DNA from: Segatella copri
GTDB taxonomy: Bacteria; Bacteroidota; Bacteroidia; Bacteroidales; Bacteroidaceae
Assembly: GCF_026015625.1 (NCBI RefSeq)
Contig: NZ_JAPDVG010000001.1
Coordinates: 2,435,001-2,499,000, forward strand
DNA length: 64,000 bases
Reading direction: 5' to 3'
Shown: one piece after another, positions 1 to 8,819 of the stretch
Layout of the letters: the number at the start of each line of letters is the position of its first letter
How positions within the stretch are numbered: the stretch's first letter is position 1
Made by a program: the position numbers and the translations under genes
Notes under the pieces: generated by a model
Database searches by the model: none
What the model saw: the letters and a program-made list of their open reading frames with translations, nothing else
What the model was told of the DNA's origin: nothing

Positions 1-192
1 CCCTTCTGCCATTCCGAGAATAGTACAGAAGAGGATATAAGTAAGAAAGAATATATGGAACGCGTACAATCATCCACATTCTTGCTAAAAAGTTTCACTT
101 TCCAACTATGCGATTTAATCCTATTCTATCGCAGCTACATTCGTGAACACCCAGATGAAGAAAGAAATCGTTTAGAATGGGATAAGGCGTAA
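1..192 (+). CDS. C-terminal tail of an unidentified protein (5' end outside window)
   Basis: An open frame runs from the first base to a TAA at 190-192 and encodes 63 residues, ending in a charged stretch (REHPDEERNRLEWDKA). A strong intrinsic terminator follows 20 bp later, which supports a real gene end. I do not recognise the family from this tail. Confidence 0.6.
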   Translation, partial: PFCHSENSTEEDISKKEYMERVQSSTFLLKSFTFQLCDLILFYRSYIREHPDEERNRLEWDKA

Positions 193-212
193 AAAACTCT
201 TGCTACAATATT

Positions 213-255
213 AGGGCGATATGACATTTTCATCATATCGCCCTACTTTTATTTT
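213..255 (+). terminator. Rho-independent terminator after the first gene
   Basis: A perfect 12-bp stem (AGGGCGATATGA at 213-224 with TCATATCGCCCT at 233-244, 8-nt loop) is followed by ACTTTTATTTT. Confidence 0.9.
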
Positions 256-285
256 GTTGTGAAGAAAGACTACACAACAACGTCG

Positions 286-293
286 TAATTTTG
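286..293 (+). promoter_or_regulatory. -7 box of the helicase promoter
   Basis: TAATTTTG matches the Bacteroidetes -7 consensus TAnnTTTG. It overlaps the TTG at 291 that would open a longer frame, so translation should begin at the downstream ATG at 318. No convincing -33 element is seen. Confidence 0.6.
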
Positions 294-317
294 CATCAGA
301 ATACAAAAGACGACGAT

Positions 318-2420
318 ATGGAAAAGAACATTTCAACACTCGACCTACAGAATGCAGAACAGCAAAAAGCATTCGACCTTGTTGCAAACACCAACAATTG
401 CCTTTTCATCACAGGAAAGGCTGGCACTGGTAAGACAACCTTTATCAAACGCATCCAGGAAGAAATCAACAAAAACTTCTTGGTATTGGCACCTACTGGC
501 ATTGCAGCTATCACAGTCGGAGGACAAACGATGCATTCCTTCTTTGGCTTTCCGATGCAAGCAATTGGTCCACATACTAATACCATGCTTTCTTATGAAA
601 GCAAATGTATTCTCGAGGAAACTGATACTATCATTATTGATGAGGTATCTATGGTAAGGTGTGATATGGTGGATGGAATGGACAGATGTCTTCGCATGGT
701 ATTCAAGACCAACATGCCTTTTGGTGGAAAACAGGTTGTTTTTGTGGGTGACTTGTTCCAGTTACCTCCTATCATCAAGTCTAATAGCGCCGATGCAGAA
801 ATGCTACAAGACCTTTATGGTGCTGGCACTCCATTCTTTTACAAGGCTTTTGTATTGAAAAGAATGAACCTCCCCAAGATTGAGTTTCAAAAAGTATATC
901 GTCAAAGAGACGAAGAGTTTCTTGACATTCTGAACAAGATGCGCACGGGTGAAGTAAAGGCTGAAGATTTAGAATTACTAAATCAGCATGTCAGCAAGAA
1001 TTTTGAAGAACAGGATTTTTCTGTGACCTTAACCGCATTCAACAAGATGGCTGAGAAAATCAACGAGGAGAAATTATGTGCCATCCAATCGGAAGAATTC
1101 TGCTATCAGGCAAAGATTCAAAACGAATTCAAGAAAAATGAGGCGCCTGTACCAGAAAAGCTTAGGCTAAAAGTAGGTGCACAAGTCATATTCTGCCGCA
1201 ATAATACAGGTTGTGGTTATATGAACGGGACAATCGGTAAAGTTTCAGAACTTGGCGATGATAAAATACAAGTGACTTTGGAAAGCGGCAAAACCATTGA
1301 TGTCAAAGAAGTGACATGGGATAATGTCAAGAGCAAATACAATCGTCAAACCCACAAAATGGAAACCCAAGTTGTGGGAACCTTCACGCAATATCCTTTG
1401 AAATTAGCTTGGGCAATAACCATTCACAGATCACAGGGAATGACCTTTGACAGAATGCACTTTGACTTATCTCATGGCACATTCTTGCCAGGACAAGCTT
1501 ACGTCGCCATCAGTCGTTTACGTTCTTTGGACGGTTTGACACTTAGTAATCCTATCCGCCCTTATCACGTCACCCAAAATCAAGAGGTAAGAGTATTTGC
1601 CAACTCTTACAATGACACAGAGATGATAGATGACGTATTAGGTGCGGAAAAGCGAATCTACCAATATCTAAGCACAAAAGACTACGACATGGCCTCAAAA
1701 ACATGCCTGATTCTTATGCAAGACAAGATTCGCAAGAATGACTACCGAAACGCAGCCTTAATGGCCAAAAGAATGTTTGATATCATGCTGGATGACAATT
1801 GCCTATTAGGAAAAACCCAGAATGCTCAACTATTAAAGGATTGTAGCATGACTGCCAACTTCCTCAATGCCGTAATCTGCCTATATGGCAATCGTTATGA
1901 GGAAGCTATTGGTTACACAGACATGGTATTGGGGAGAAGGACCTGTCTTGAAGCGATGTTCATTAAAGGGCGTGCTCTTTATGAACTCAAGCGATATGAC
2001 GAGGCATACGATGTAACGTTCCAAATTGTCAGCATATCTCAGGAAGGTGAGGAGAAAAAGGCCATTGACAAGAAGTTACTTCTCTTTGAAGCAAGAGTCA
2101 ATGAACATATTGGCAATCCAATAGCACCATTCTGCAAAGAACTATTCGCGCTCTGCCCAGAATTTCGTTCTACCTATATTATGTTGAGAAATGAGTTTCA
2201 AAACTCTCACATAGGAATACTATATGACAAGGAAGAAGAACACATCGAATTGCTCGAAGCGTTTAATGACCAAAGCCTTTCTCAGCAAGATTTCTTGAAG
2301 AAGACACAAGAATGTACGGACGAAAAAGAACTTAAAATGCTACGCAGATATCTTATAAAGAATATGCAAAAGCTTACGCCCTTAAACTTAAGAGACAAAC
2401 TGAAAAAGAACTTTTCATAA
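318..2420 (+). CDS. PIF1/RecD-like DNA helicase (AAA family) with helical C-terminal extension
   Basis: About 700 residues. The N-terminal two thirds is a superfamily 1 helicase: Walker A GKAGTGKTT near residues 33-41, Walker B/DEAH-like IIIDEVSM near 104-111, a GDLFQLPP motif, and a C-terminal helicase block AWAITIHRSQGMTFD characteristic of PIF1/RecD-type enzymes. The last ~230 residues are helix-rich with TPR-like character and probably mediate protein contacts. Expected role: ATP-driven 5'-3' unwinding in replication or recombination (family knowledge). The ATG at 318 is chosen because the upstream TTG lies inside the promoter. Transcribed alone, between two terminators. Confidence 0.85.
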   Translation: MEKNISTLDLQNAEQQKAFDLVANTNNCLFITGKAGTGKTTFIKRIQEEINKNFLVLAPTGIAAITVGGQTMHSFFGFPMQAIGPHTNTMLSYESKCILEETDTIIIDEVSMVRCDMVDGMDRCLRMVFKTNMPFGGKQVVFVGDLFQLPPIIKSNSADAEMLQDLYGAGTPFFYKAFVLKRMNLPKIEFQKVYRQRDEEFLDILNKMRTGEVKAEDLELLNQHVSKNFEEQDFSVTLTAFNKMAEKINEEKLCAIQSEEFCYQAKIQNEFKKNEAPVPEKLRLKVGAQVIFCRNNTGCGYMNGTIGKVSELGDDKIQVTLESGKTIDVKEVTWDNVKSKYNRQTHKMETQVVGTFTQYPLKLAWAITIHRSQGMTFDRMHFDLSHGTFLPGQAYVAISRLRSLDGLTLSNPIRPYHVTQNQEVRVFANSYNDTEMIDDVLGAEKRIYQYLSTKDYDMASKTCLILMQDKIRKNDYRNAALMAKRMFDIMLDDNCLLGKTQNAQLLKDCSMTANFLNAVICLYGNRYEEAIGYTDMVLGRRTCLEAMFIKGRALYELKRYDEAYDVTFQIVSISQEGEEKKAIDKKLLLFEARVNEHIGNPIAPFCKELFALCPEFRSTYIMLRNEFQNSHIGILYDKEEEHIELLEAFNDQSLSQQDFLKKTQECTDEKELKMLRRYLIKNMQKLTPLNLRDKLKKNFS

Positions 2421-2480
2421 CCTTAAAAAGTACAAACATAAAACAAGGAGTAACGCAATTTTATTGTTAGCTGCAAACAA

Positions 2481-2512
2481 AAGGTGGATTTTCATCAGAA
2501 AATCCACCTTTT
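2481..2512 (+). terminator. Terminator of the helicase gene
   Basis: A perfect 13-bp stem (AAGGTGGATTTTC at 2481-2493 with its complement at 2498-2510, loop ATCA) is followed by a short T stretch. Confidence 0.85.
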
Positions 2513-2529
2513 ACACTATAATTCGCTTT

Positions 2530-2566
2530 TTGTCCACCTCTTCTTTGTGTTTTTTGTGTACTTTTG
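2530..2566 (+). promoter_or_regulatory. GH51 promoter with arabinan-regulon operator
   Basis: A TTGTCCACC element at 2530-2538 lies 28.5 bp (centre to centre) upstream of the -7 box TACTTTTG at 2559-2566. The same element sits at the same distance from the -7 box of the arabinan SusC promoter (44480-44537). A weaker copy (TTTTACACT, 2509-2517) is 21 bp further upstream. A 7-bp leader hairpin (GGCATGA 2585-2591 with TCATGCC 2611-2617) lies in the 5' UTR. Confidence 0.65.
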
Positions 2567-2653
2567 CAACTGTGTATTAATAGCGGCATGAATTCAGGCT
2601 TAGCTTGGTTTCATGCCAACCAACAAGTAAACAAACAAACCTAAGAATAAGAA

Positions 2654-5095
2654 ATGAATAAGAAAAGACAGATTTTACTTTCAGCAGTGTTGGCCTCTGC
2701 TTTGGCATCCAACGCACAGGTTACCATCAATGTAGATGCCTCTAACCCAGGTATCAAGGTATCTCCTAACCTCTATGGTATCTTCTTCGAGGATATCAAC
2801 CATGCTGCAGATGGCGGTCTCTATGCCGAACTCATCAGCAACCGTTCTTTCGAAGACGATGACAAGAATATCCCTACCTGGAAAACTGCCGCTCAGGAAG
2901 GTGCAAAGATCAATGCACAACTCATCAATAAGGGTTTGCTCAACAATGCACAGGGCAAGGCACTCCAGCTTACCATCGCTGCCAAGCCAGCTGCTACAGC
3001 CTCTCTCATCAACGAAGGTTTCTGGGGAATCAACGCCGTGCAGGGCAGAACCTACAAACTCTCCTTCTGGGCGAAAGGTAGCTACAAGGGCGGATTGAAG
3101 GCTCGTCTCATCAACGCAAAGGGCGACAAGGTGTATGCAGAAACCGCACTCAATGCCAAGGTTGGCAAGAAGTGGACCAAATATACGGCTGAGTTGACTG
3201 CCAACGGAAACGACGCCAAGGCCCAGTTTGAACTCGTAGCCGAAGGAAAGGGTACCATTGTTCTCGATGTAGTAAGCCTCTTCCCTCCTACTTTCAAGAA
3301 TCGCGAGAATGGCTTGCGCCCTGATTTGGCTCAGCTTCTCTATAACATCCATCCTAAGTTCGTCCGCTTCCCAGGCGGCTGCTACGTAGAGGGACAGGAA
3401 TCTCCTGAGAATGCTTTCCACTGGGAGAAGACTATCGGTCCTATCGAGGAACGTCCGGGCCATAAGAACGTAAACTGGCGCTACCGTACCAGCGATGGTA
3501 TGGGATTCGACGAGTATCTTCAGCTTGCCGAGGATCTGAACGCCAAGCCTCTCTATGTTGTAAACGTAGGTTTGTGGCACGGCGGTATGACTCCTGTAGA
3601 CAGCATCCAGCCTTGGATTGATGAGTGCATGAATGCCCTGGAGTATGCCAACGGTCCTGTTACCTCTAAATATGGTGCGCTCCGAGCTAAGAACGGTCAT
3701 CCGGAACCATACAATATCGAGTATCTGGAAATTGGTAATGAGAACAACCAGCCGGATCCTGCGGCTCAGAGCGACCATTACTACGAGCGCTTCAAGAAAT
3801 TCAAGGATGCTGTATTGGCGAAATATCCTAAGATGCACCTCATCGGTAACGTGGTGGCTTGGGGCGATGACAACCCTAAGTGGGAAAGCAACGAGAGCGT
3901 AGAACTCCTCGACGAGCACTACTACAGAAATCCTGCCTGGTTTGCCGAGAACTTCAACAAGTATGATAACTACGACCGTAAGGGCAGCGAGATTTATGTA
4001 GGTGAATATGCCGTAACCCAGGGCTTCGGCAATATGGGCTCGCTCGATGCAGCACTCGGTGAGGCTGTCTATATGATGGGCATCGAGAACAACTCAGACA
4101 TCGTGACCATGGCATCCTATGCTCCTATCTTCGCCAACCTCAACAACCGTATGTGGGCACCTGATATGATTCAGTATACATCAGACAAGGTATTCGGAAC
4201 TCCATCTTACTACGTTCAGAACGTGATGGCAAACAACATCGGTACCCGTGTACTGAAGGTGAACCAGGAGAATCCATACAAATATGAGCAGACTCAGGTG
4301 AAGCCAGCCATCTGCCGTGTAGGTATGGGAACATGGGGCACTCAGGTTTCTTTCGAGGACAAGGGCTACAGCGATGAGAACGGAAAGGCGCTGCCGATGA
4401 CCTTGCAGGAGTTGCCTACCGATATTCGTGGACAGTGGAAGACTGAAGGTAGCCTCATCAAGCAGACCAGCAACGAAGAGAGCTGCATCCGTCTGAACCC
4501 AGGTGAGATTACCAGCAACGGTTATATATATAAGGTACGCGCGAAGAAGGATGCCGGAAACGAAGGTTTCCTCATCATCTTCAACTATGTAGACAAGAAC
4601 AACTACTGCTGGTTGAACCTCGGTGGCTGGAACAATACCCAGCACGGTGTGGAGTCTATCGTGAATGGTGCCAAGAGTCAGATTGCTACCTGCCCAGGCA
4701 AGATTGAGACCGGCAAGTGGTATGACATCGAGCTGAAAGTAGTAGGCGACAGCATCTTCGCCAAGTTGGATGGCAAGGAAGTATTCTCTACCAAGTTGAA
4801 GGCAAACACCCTTTCTGGTATCTTCTCAACAGCCACACTTGATGAGCAGACGGGCGAGGTAATCCTGAAGATTGCCAACACCAGCACCGAGCACACCACA
4901 GCGAAGATTAATCTTCAGGGCAAGGAAATCAAGAATGGCAAGCTCATCCGCCTTTCTGCCAAGAATGGTCTGGAGGAGAACACCATCGACAATCCTACCA
5001 ACATCTATCCTGTAGAAAACTACGTAACTACAGAGAAGAACGGTGCTATGGTAGAGATTCCAGCCAGCTCGCTGAATATCATCCGTTTGAAGTAA
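2654..5095 (+). CDS. Secreted alpha-L-arabinofuranosidase, GH51
   Basis: 813 residues with a signal peptide (residues 1-21, ending SNAQ). It should release terminal arabinofuranose from arabinan or arabinoxylan side chains in the periplasm. The clan GH-A (beta/alpha)8 domain spans roughly 225-555. The acid/base Glu is E363 in EIGNEN and the nucleophile is probably E451 in YVGEYAV. An N-terminal insert (about 90-210) resembles a CBM4/9-type beta-sandwich, and a C-terminal block (about 590-740) resembles a concanavalin-like fold. The gene stands alone but shares an operator with the arabinan locus 35-44 kb away. Its products would match the GH43 endo-arabinanases encoded there. Confidence 0.92.
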   Translation: MNKKRQILLSAVLASALASNAQVTINVDASNPGIKVSPNLYGIFFEDINHAADGGLYAELISNRSFEDDDKNIPTWKTAAQEGAKINAQLINKGLLNNAQGKALQLTIAAKPAATASLINEGFWGINAVQGRTYKLSFWAKGSYKGGLKARLINAKGDKVYAETALNAKVGKKWTKYTAELTANGNDAKAQFELVAEGKGTIVLDVVSLFPPTFKNRENGLRPDLAQLLYNIHPKFVRFPGGCYVEGQESPENAFHWEKTIGPIEERPGHKNVNWRYRTSDGMGFDEYLQLAEDLNAKPLYVVNVGLWHGGMTPVDSIQPWIDECMNALEYANGPVTSKYGALRAKNGHPEPYNIEYLEIGNENNQPDPAAQSDHYYERFKKFKDAVLAKYPKMHLIGNVVAWGDDNPKWESNESVELLDEHYYRNPAWFAENFNKYDNYDRKGSEIYVGEYAVTQGFGNMGSLDAALGEAVYMMGIENNSDIVTMASYAPIFANLNNRMWAPDMIQYTSDKVFGTPSYYVQNVMANNIGTRVLKVNQENPYKYEQTQVKPAICRVGMGTWGTQVSFEDKGYSDENGKALPMTLQELPTDIRGQWKTEGSLIKQTSNEESCIRLNPGEITSNGYIYKVRAKKDAGNEGFLIIFNYVDKNNYCWLNLGGWNNTQHGVESIVNGAKSQIATCPGKIETGKWYDIELKVVGDSIFAKLDGKEVFSTKLKANTLSGIFSTATLDEQTGEVILKIANTSTEHTTAKINLQGKEIKNGKLIRLSAKNGLEENTIDNPTNIYPVENYVTTEKNGAMVEIPASSLNIIRLK

Positions 5096-5185
5096 CAGAC
5101 TACATCCAGGGCAGGATGCCCTGGAATCCATATATAGGTAATAACATTTTGAATAGTTGATAAGAAAGTTAGTTAGAAAAGAGAA

Positions 5186-5227
5186 GGCGGCAACCTGCGT
5201 GATGCAGTTTGCCGCCTCGTTTTTTAT
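5186..5227. terminator. Terminator between convergent GH51 and permease genes
   Basis: A GGCGGCAA arm (5186-5193) pairs with TTGCCGCC (5209-5216), extended by CTGC/GCAG around a 5-nt loop, then CGTTTTTT on the plus side. A smaller CCAGGGCA/TGCCCTGG hairpin without a T-run lies at 5106-5124. Confidence 0.8.
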
Positions 5228-5238
5228 CTGTCGTTTAA

Positions 5239-6543
5239 TTAACCGAAAACATAATTGAAGAGCAGGAAGACGCTCAGGATATACAGCGTAGGATTCAGAT
5301 CCTTGAACTTACCCACCATCATCTTGATAAGCACGTAACTCAGGATTCCGAGGCAGATACCATCGGCAATACTGTAGCAGAGTACCATTGTAATCATCGT
5401 GATAAAGGCAGGGAAAGACTCGGAGATATCCTCCAACTCAATCTTCTTGAACGAATCGATCATCAATACACCCACCATTACCAGGGCACCACTGGTGGCT
5501 GCGCTCGGAATCAGGAGGAAGATTGGAGCCAGGAAGATGCTCAGGATAAACATCAAACCCACAAAGAAAGATGTCAGACCCGACTTACCACCCTCGGCAA
5601 CGCCCGAAGCACTCTCCACATAAGTGGTAATCGTAGAGCTACCCAGCAATGCACCGGCTGTAGTACCGATGGCATCACTCATCATCGCCTCCTTCACACC
5701 CGGAATCTCGCCCTTCTCATTCTCCTTGACACCGAGTTTGGAAACCAATCCCAGAACCGTTCCGATGGTATCGAAGATGTTGACAAGCAACAGCGAGAAT
5801 ACCACCATGAACATCTTAGGAGTAAAGAAGCCGGTGAAATCGAACTGGCAGAAGATAGGAGCGATGCTGTGAGGGGTAGATACCGGCATCCAGTTGTCAG
5901 AGAACTGGGTTACGCCCATCGGAATACCTATCAAGGTAGAGATGATGATGGCGATAAACAAAGAGCCCTTCACTCTTCTCGCCATCAGACAGCCGCAGAG
6001 CAGGATGCTGATGAGACCCAGGATGCTGACTGGTGTAAACTTGCCGAGCTGCACGAAAGTATCCGCATTGGCAGTAATGATCCCCGCATTCTTCAAACCG
6101 ATAAAAGCGATAAACATACCGATACCGGCAGAAATGGCGAATCGGAGATTCTTCGGAATACACTCCAATATCTTATCGCGGATATTGAGGAAGGTGATGG
6201 CTAGGAAGATGATACCCTCTACGAGCAACACTGCCAAAGCCTGCTGCCAGGTCAAGCCCATAGCCTGACAAAGGGTGAAGGCGAAGAAGGCGTTCAGTCC
6301 CATGCTGGGAGCCTGGGCGAAAGGCAACTTTGCCATGAAAGCCAGCAGGAAGGTGGCGATGGCTGAAGCGATGGCTGTGGCAGTAAAGAGAGCTCCCTTG
6401 TCCATACCCGTAGTGGCGAGGATGGTAGGGTTCACTGCCAGGATGTAACACATGGTCAGGAAGGTAGTCATACCAGCTATCAATTCCGTCTTGACCGTAG
6501 TAGTCTTTGGGTCGAAACCCAATAAAGCTTTTAATTTGTTCAT
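5239..6543 (-). CDS. NCS2-family purine (adenine/guanine/hypoxanthine) permease, AzgA-like
   Basis: 434 residues, almost entirely hydrophobic, with about 12 membrane segments. The opening KTELIAGMTTFLTMCYILAV and the APSMGLNAFFAF motif are typical of AzgA/PbuG-type NCS2 proton symporters for nucleobases. Substrate specificity within the purines cannot be read from sequence. Monocistronic. Its promoter region carries three direct repeats at 33-bp spacing. Confidence 0.88.
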   Translation of the reverse strand: MNKLKALLGFDPKTTTVKTELIAGMTTFLTMCYILAVNPTILATTGMDKGALFTATAIASAIATFLLAFMAKLPFAQAPSMGLNAFFAFTLCQAMGLTWQQALAVLLVEGIIFLAITFLNIRDKILECIPKNLRFAISAGIGMFIAFIGLKNAGIITANADTFVQLGKFTPVSILGLISILLCGCLMARRVKGSLFIAIIISTLIGIPMGVTQFSDNWMPVSTPHSIAPIFCQFDFTGFFTPKMFMVVFSLLLVNIFDTIGTVLGLVSKLGVKENEKGEIPGVKEAMMSDAIGTTAGALLGSSTITTYVESASGVAEGGKSGLTSFFVGLMFILSIFLAPIFLLIPSAATSGALVMVGVLMIDSFKKIELEDISESFPAFITMITMVLCYSIADGICLGILSYVLIKMMVGKFKDLNPTLYILSVFLLFNYVFG

Positions 6544-6619
6544 TTCTTATATTTAAATTTATCTCTATTTTCTCTTTCCCCCTTTTCACAACCCAATCCC
6601 GTTGTTTTTTCGGGGCGAA

Positions 6620-6627
6620 CAAAGGTA
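6620..6627 (-). promoter_or_regulatory. -7 box of the purine permease promoter
   Basis: The minus strand reads TACCTTTG, matching TAnnTTTG; the predicted start lies near 6613. The nearest 33-bp-spaced repeat begins about 34 bp upstream of the predicted start. Confidence 0.6.
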
Positions 6628-6646
6628 AGAAAAAATAATGAGGAAA

Positions 6647-6725
6647 GCCTTATTTTACATGTTTTTAACTCATCAGAGTGCCTTATTTTACATGTTTCGG
6701 GGGATTCAGAACGCCTTATTTTACA
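6647..6725 (-). repeat. Three direct repeats (GCCTTATTTTACA) at exact 33-bp spacing
   Basis: The 13-mer GCCTTATTTTACA occurs at 6647-6659, 6680-6692 and 6713-6725; the first two copies continue into TGTTT. All lie upstream of the permease -7 box. On the minus strand they also form an open frame with an 11-residue repeat (CKIRxS...). I favour DNA sites, or a short-peptide repeat family common in this group; which one is undecided. Confidence 0.75.
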
Positions 6726-6751
6726 AAGCATTTTATTTTTAACCATTATGC

Positions 6752-6782
6752 TTGGTTAATTCGGATTTTCTTTGTAACTTAG
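6752..6782 (+). promoter_or_regulatory. Promoter of the AAA/PD-(D/E)XK gene
   Basis: TTG at 6752-6754, a 20-bp spacer, then TAACTTAG at 6775-6782 (7 of 8 to the -7 consensus). Confidence 0.55.
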
Positions 6783-6810
6783 CAGCGCAAAACGTAAAGC
6801 ATGTAGGATT

Positions 6811-8376
6811 ATGGCAAAAATAGTAAATAAATATCCTGTAGGAATTCAGACTTTTGAAGAAATTCGCGAGAAAGGTTATCTCTATGTAGATAAGACCAAA
6901 TACATCGTGGATTTCAGAGAAAAAGGTATGAAGTATATCTTTCTGAGCCGTCCAAGACGATTCGGAAAATCGCTCTTTGCATCTACCCTTCAGGCCTATT
7001 TCGAGGGAAGAAAGGAACTGTTCGAGGGATTGGCTATTGCTGAATACGAGAAGGAATGGGTGAAGCATCCTGTGCTCCACTTCGATATGAGCGGTGCCAA
7101 ACATTTTGATGCAGATGGCTTGAACAATTATCTGAATCTGCAGCTTTTGCCTTACGAGAAACTTTATGGTAAAGGAGAAGGGGAAATTTACCCTAACGAA
7201 AGGTTGGATGGTATCGTAAAGCGTGCTTATGAGCAGACGGGCGAAAAGGCTGTTGTCATCATCGACGAATACGATGCCCCATTGCTGGATGTGGTACATG
7301 AAAAGGAAAACCTGCAACCGCTCCGCCGCATTATGCAGAACTTCTACAGTCCTCTGAAAAAACTCGATCCTTACCTGGAGTTCACCTTCATCACGGGCAT
7401 CACCAAGTTCTCGCAGCTCAGCATATTCAGCGAACTCAACAACCTCGACAATATCAGTCTGTTCGACCAGTACTCAGCCATCTGCGGCATCAGCAAAACC
7501 GAGCTTACCACGCAGATGAAACCAGATATTGAGGCTATGGGCGAGGCACTGAACATGACGTATGAGGAGTGCCTGAAAGAGCTGACGCAATTCTACGACG
7601 GTTATCATTTCAGCGAGAAATCAGAAGATATTTTCAATCCGTTCAGTCTTGTAAAGGCAATGAATGCAGGCAAGATTGCTCCTTACTGGTTTGGTTCCGG
7701 CACTCCATCCTTCCTCTTGAAACTCTTGGATAAGTATCATGTCAATCTTTCTACTTTAGAGAGTCAAGAGACAGTATTGAGTTCCTTCGACCAATCAACA
7801 GAGGAAATGACAGAAGCCTTGCCATTGCTTTACCAGAGCGGCTATCTGACCATCAAGAAATATGAACCGATGTTTCAGGAATATACGCTGGGCATCCCAA
7901 ACAAGGAGGTACGCGACGGACTGCTCAACTCATTGATTCCTCATTATGTGAACCCTCGCCGTTCTGACAACAATGCCTTCCTCTTGGGATTCTGCAAGGC
8001 GGTTTATAGAAATGACATCGAGGCGGCACTGGAGCACATGCGCACGTATATGGCTACGATACCATATGATTTGGAGAATCACAGCGAGAAGCATTATCAG
8101 ACTATCTTCTATCTGATGTTCAGTTTCCTCAACATCTATATCCGCACAGAGGTGAAGAGTGCCATCGGCAGGGCTGATGCCGTGATGCACATGCCAGATA
8201 CAATCTACGTCTTCGAACTGAAGGTAGATAAGAGTGCTGATGAGGCTTTGGCACAAATAGACGAAAAAGGCTATATGCTGCCATATCATACAGAGGGCAA
8301 GCGACTGATAAAAATCGGTATCAGTTTTGACAGCACCCAGCGCACTATCAGCGATTGGAAGATTAAGGAAGAATAA
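6811..8376 (+). CDS. AAA-ATPase-like / PD-(D/E)XK nuclease-superfamily protein (PF09820-PF08011 type)
   Basis: 521 residues. The N-terminal half is an AAA-ATPase-like domain: P-loop SRPRRFGKS at 46-54 and Walker [11 protein letters not shown] near 147-156. The C-terminal ~100 residues carry a PD-(D/E)XK nuclease signature, with D456 in GRADAV and E469-L-K471 in YVFELKV, followed by a conserved Q/K region ([10 protein letters not shown]). These two-domain proteins are highly expanded in gut Bacteroidota. Their cellular role is not established; nuclease or NTP-dependent regulatory function is inferred from fold only. Own promoter and terminator. Confidence 0.85.
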   Translation: MAKIVNKYPVGIQTFEEIREKGYLYVDKTKYIVDFREKGMKYIFLSRPRRFGKSLFASTLQAYFEGRKELFEGLAIAEYEKEWVKHPVLHFDMSGAKHFDADGLNNYLNLQLLPYEKLYGKGEGEIYPNERLDGIVKRAYEQTGEKAVVIIDEYDAPLLDVVHEKENLQPLRRIMQNFYSPLKKLDPYLEFTFITGITKFSQLSIFSELNNLDNISLFDQYSAICGISKTELTTQMKPDIEAMGEALNMTYEECLKELTQFYDGYHFSEKSEDIFNPFSLVKAMNAGKIAPYWFGSGTPSFLLKLLDKYHVNLSTLESQETVLSSFDQSTEEMTEALPLLYQSGYLTIKKYEPMFQEYTLGIPNKEVRDGLLNSLIPHYVNPRRSDNNAFLLGFCKAVYRNDIEAALEHMRTYMATIPYDLENHSEKHYQTIFYLMFSFLNIYIRTEVKSAIGRADAVMHMPDTIYVFELKVDKSADEALAQIDEKGYMLPYHTEGKRLIKIGISFDSTQRTISDWKIKEE

Positions 8377-8378
8377 AG

Positions 8379-8426
8379 AAAAAATCCGAAACAGAAGCTT
8401 ACCAAGTTATCTGTTTCGGATTTTTT
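8379..8426 (+). terminator. Terminator of the AAA/PD-(D/E)XK gene
   Basis: A long stem (AAAATCCGAAACAGA side at 8379-8394, TCTGTTTCGGATTTT side from 8410) ends in six Ts. Confidence 0.88.
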
Positions 8427-8485
8427 GATGCTTATTTCGTTTGGATAAGCCAAGGGGTTCAAACCATCTTGAATTGTTAAAAATC

Positions 8486-8782
8486 CTAAGTCATAGTTTT
8501 CTCACCCACAACTCATAGTTTCTTTCATCATAACTCATAGGTTTCTTCCCAGCATCTCATAGGTTTCTTCCCAGCATCTCATAGGTTTCGGCATCATATC
8601 CCAAGGTTTTCAAGCCAAAAAGGGCTAAAAAAAACAAACGGACAAATTGAATTTGTCCGGACAAATTGCCCGCAGCTATATAAATCACTCATTTTTAGTA
8701 ACTTACAAGCTACCGGACAAAAGAACCGGACAAATTCAATTTGTCCGTGTTTTAAAAATCGAGGCTATTCCAGCGTCAGCCA
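8486..8782. repeat. Dispersed intergenic element, copy 1
   Basis: This region is non-coding and closely matches 34154-34386. It contains a short tandem array with a 22-bp unit (around CATCTCATAGGTTTCTT), then 19-bp near-perfect palindromes GGACAAATT-N-AATTTGTCC (about 8640-8658 and 8728-8746). It ends with 17 bases (8766-8782) identical to the 3' end of the GH43 gene at 34503. Copy 1 has one more 22-bp unit and one more palindrome than copy 2. Both copies lie just 3' of a minus-strand gene. It fills most of the gene-free stretch 8427-8819. Confidence 0.8.
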
Positions 8783-8819
8783 TTACCACAAAGTATAGTT
8801 TTAGAACCAGACAAACTCA

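Noticed and set aside
291..317. TTG start giving a 709-residue helicase
   Set aside because: The TTG lies within the TAATTTTG promoter box, so it would be at or upstream of the transcription start; the ATG at 318 is preferred.
2681..3919. 412-codon open frame antisense to the GH51 gene
   Set aside because: It lies wholly opposite a gene with clear catalytic motifs, has no recognisable domain, and reflects the codon usage of the sense gene.
6540..6746. 68-codon minus frame containing CKIRxS repeats, as a real gene
   Set aside because: It overlaps the permease promoter and start, and its repetition is fully explained by the 33-bp DNA repeats. Kept as a repeat, not a CDS.
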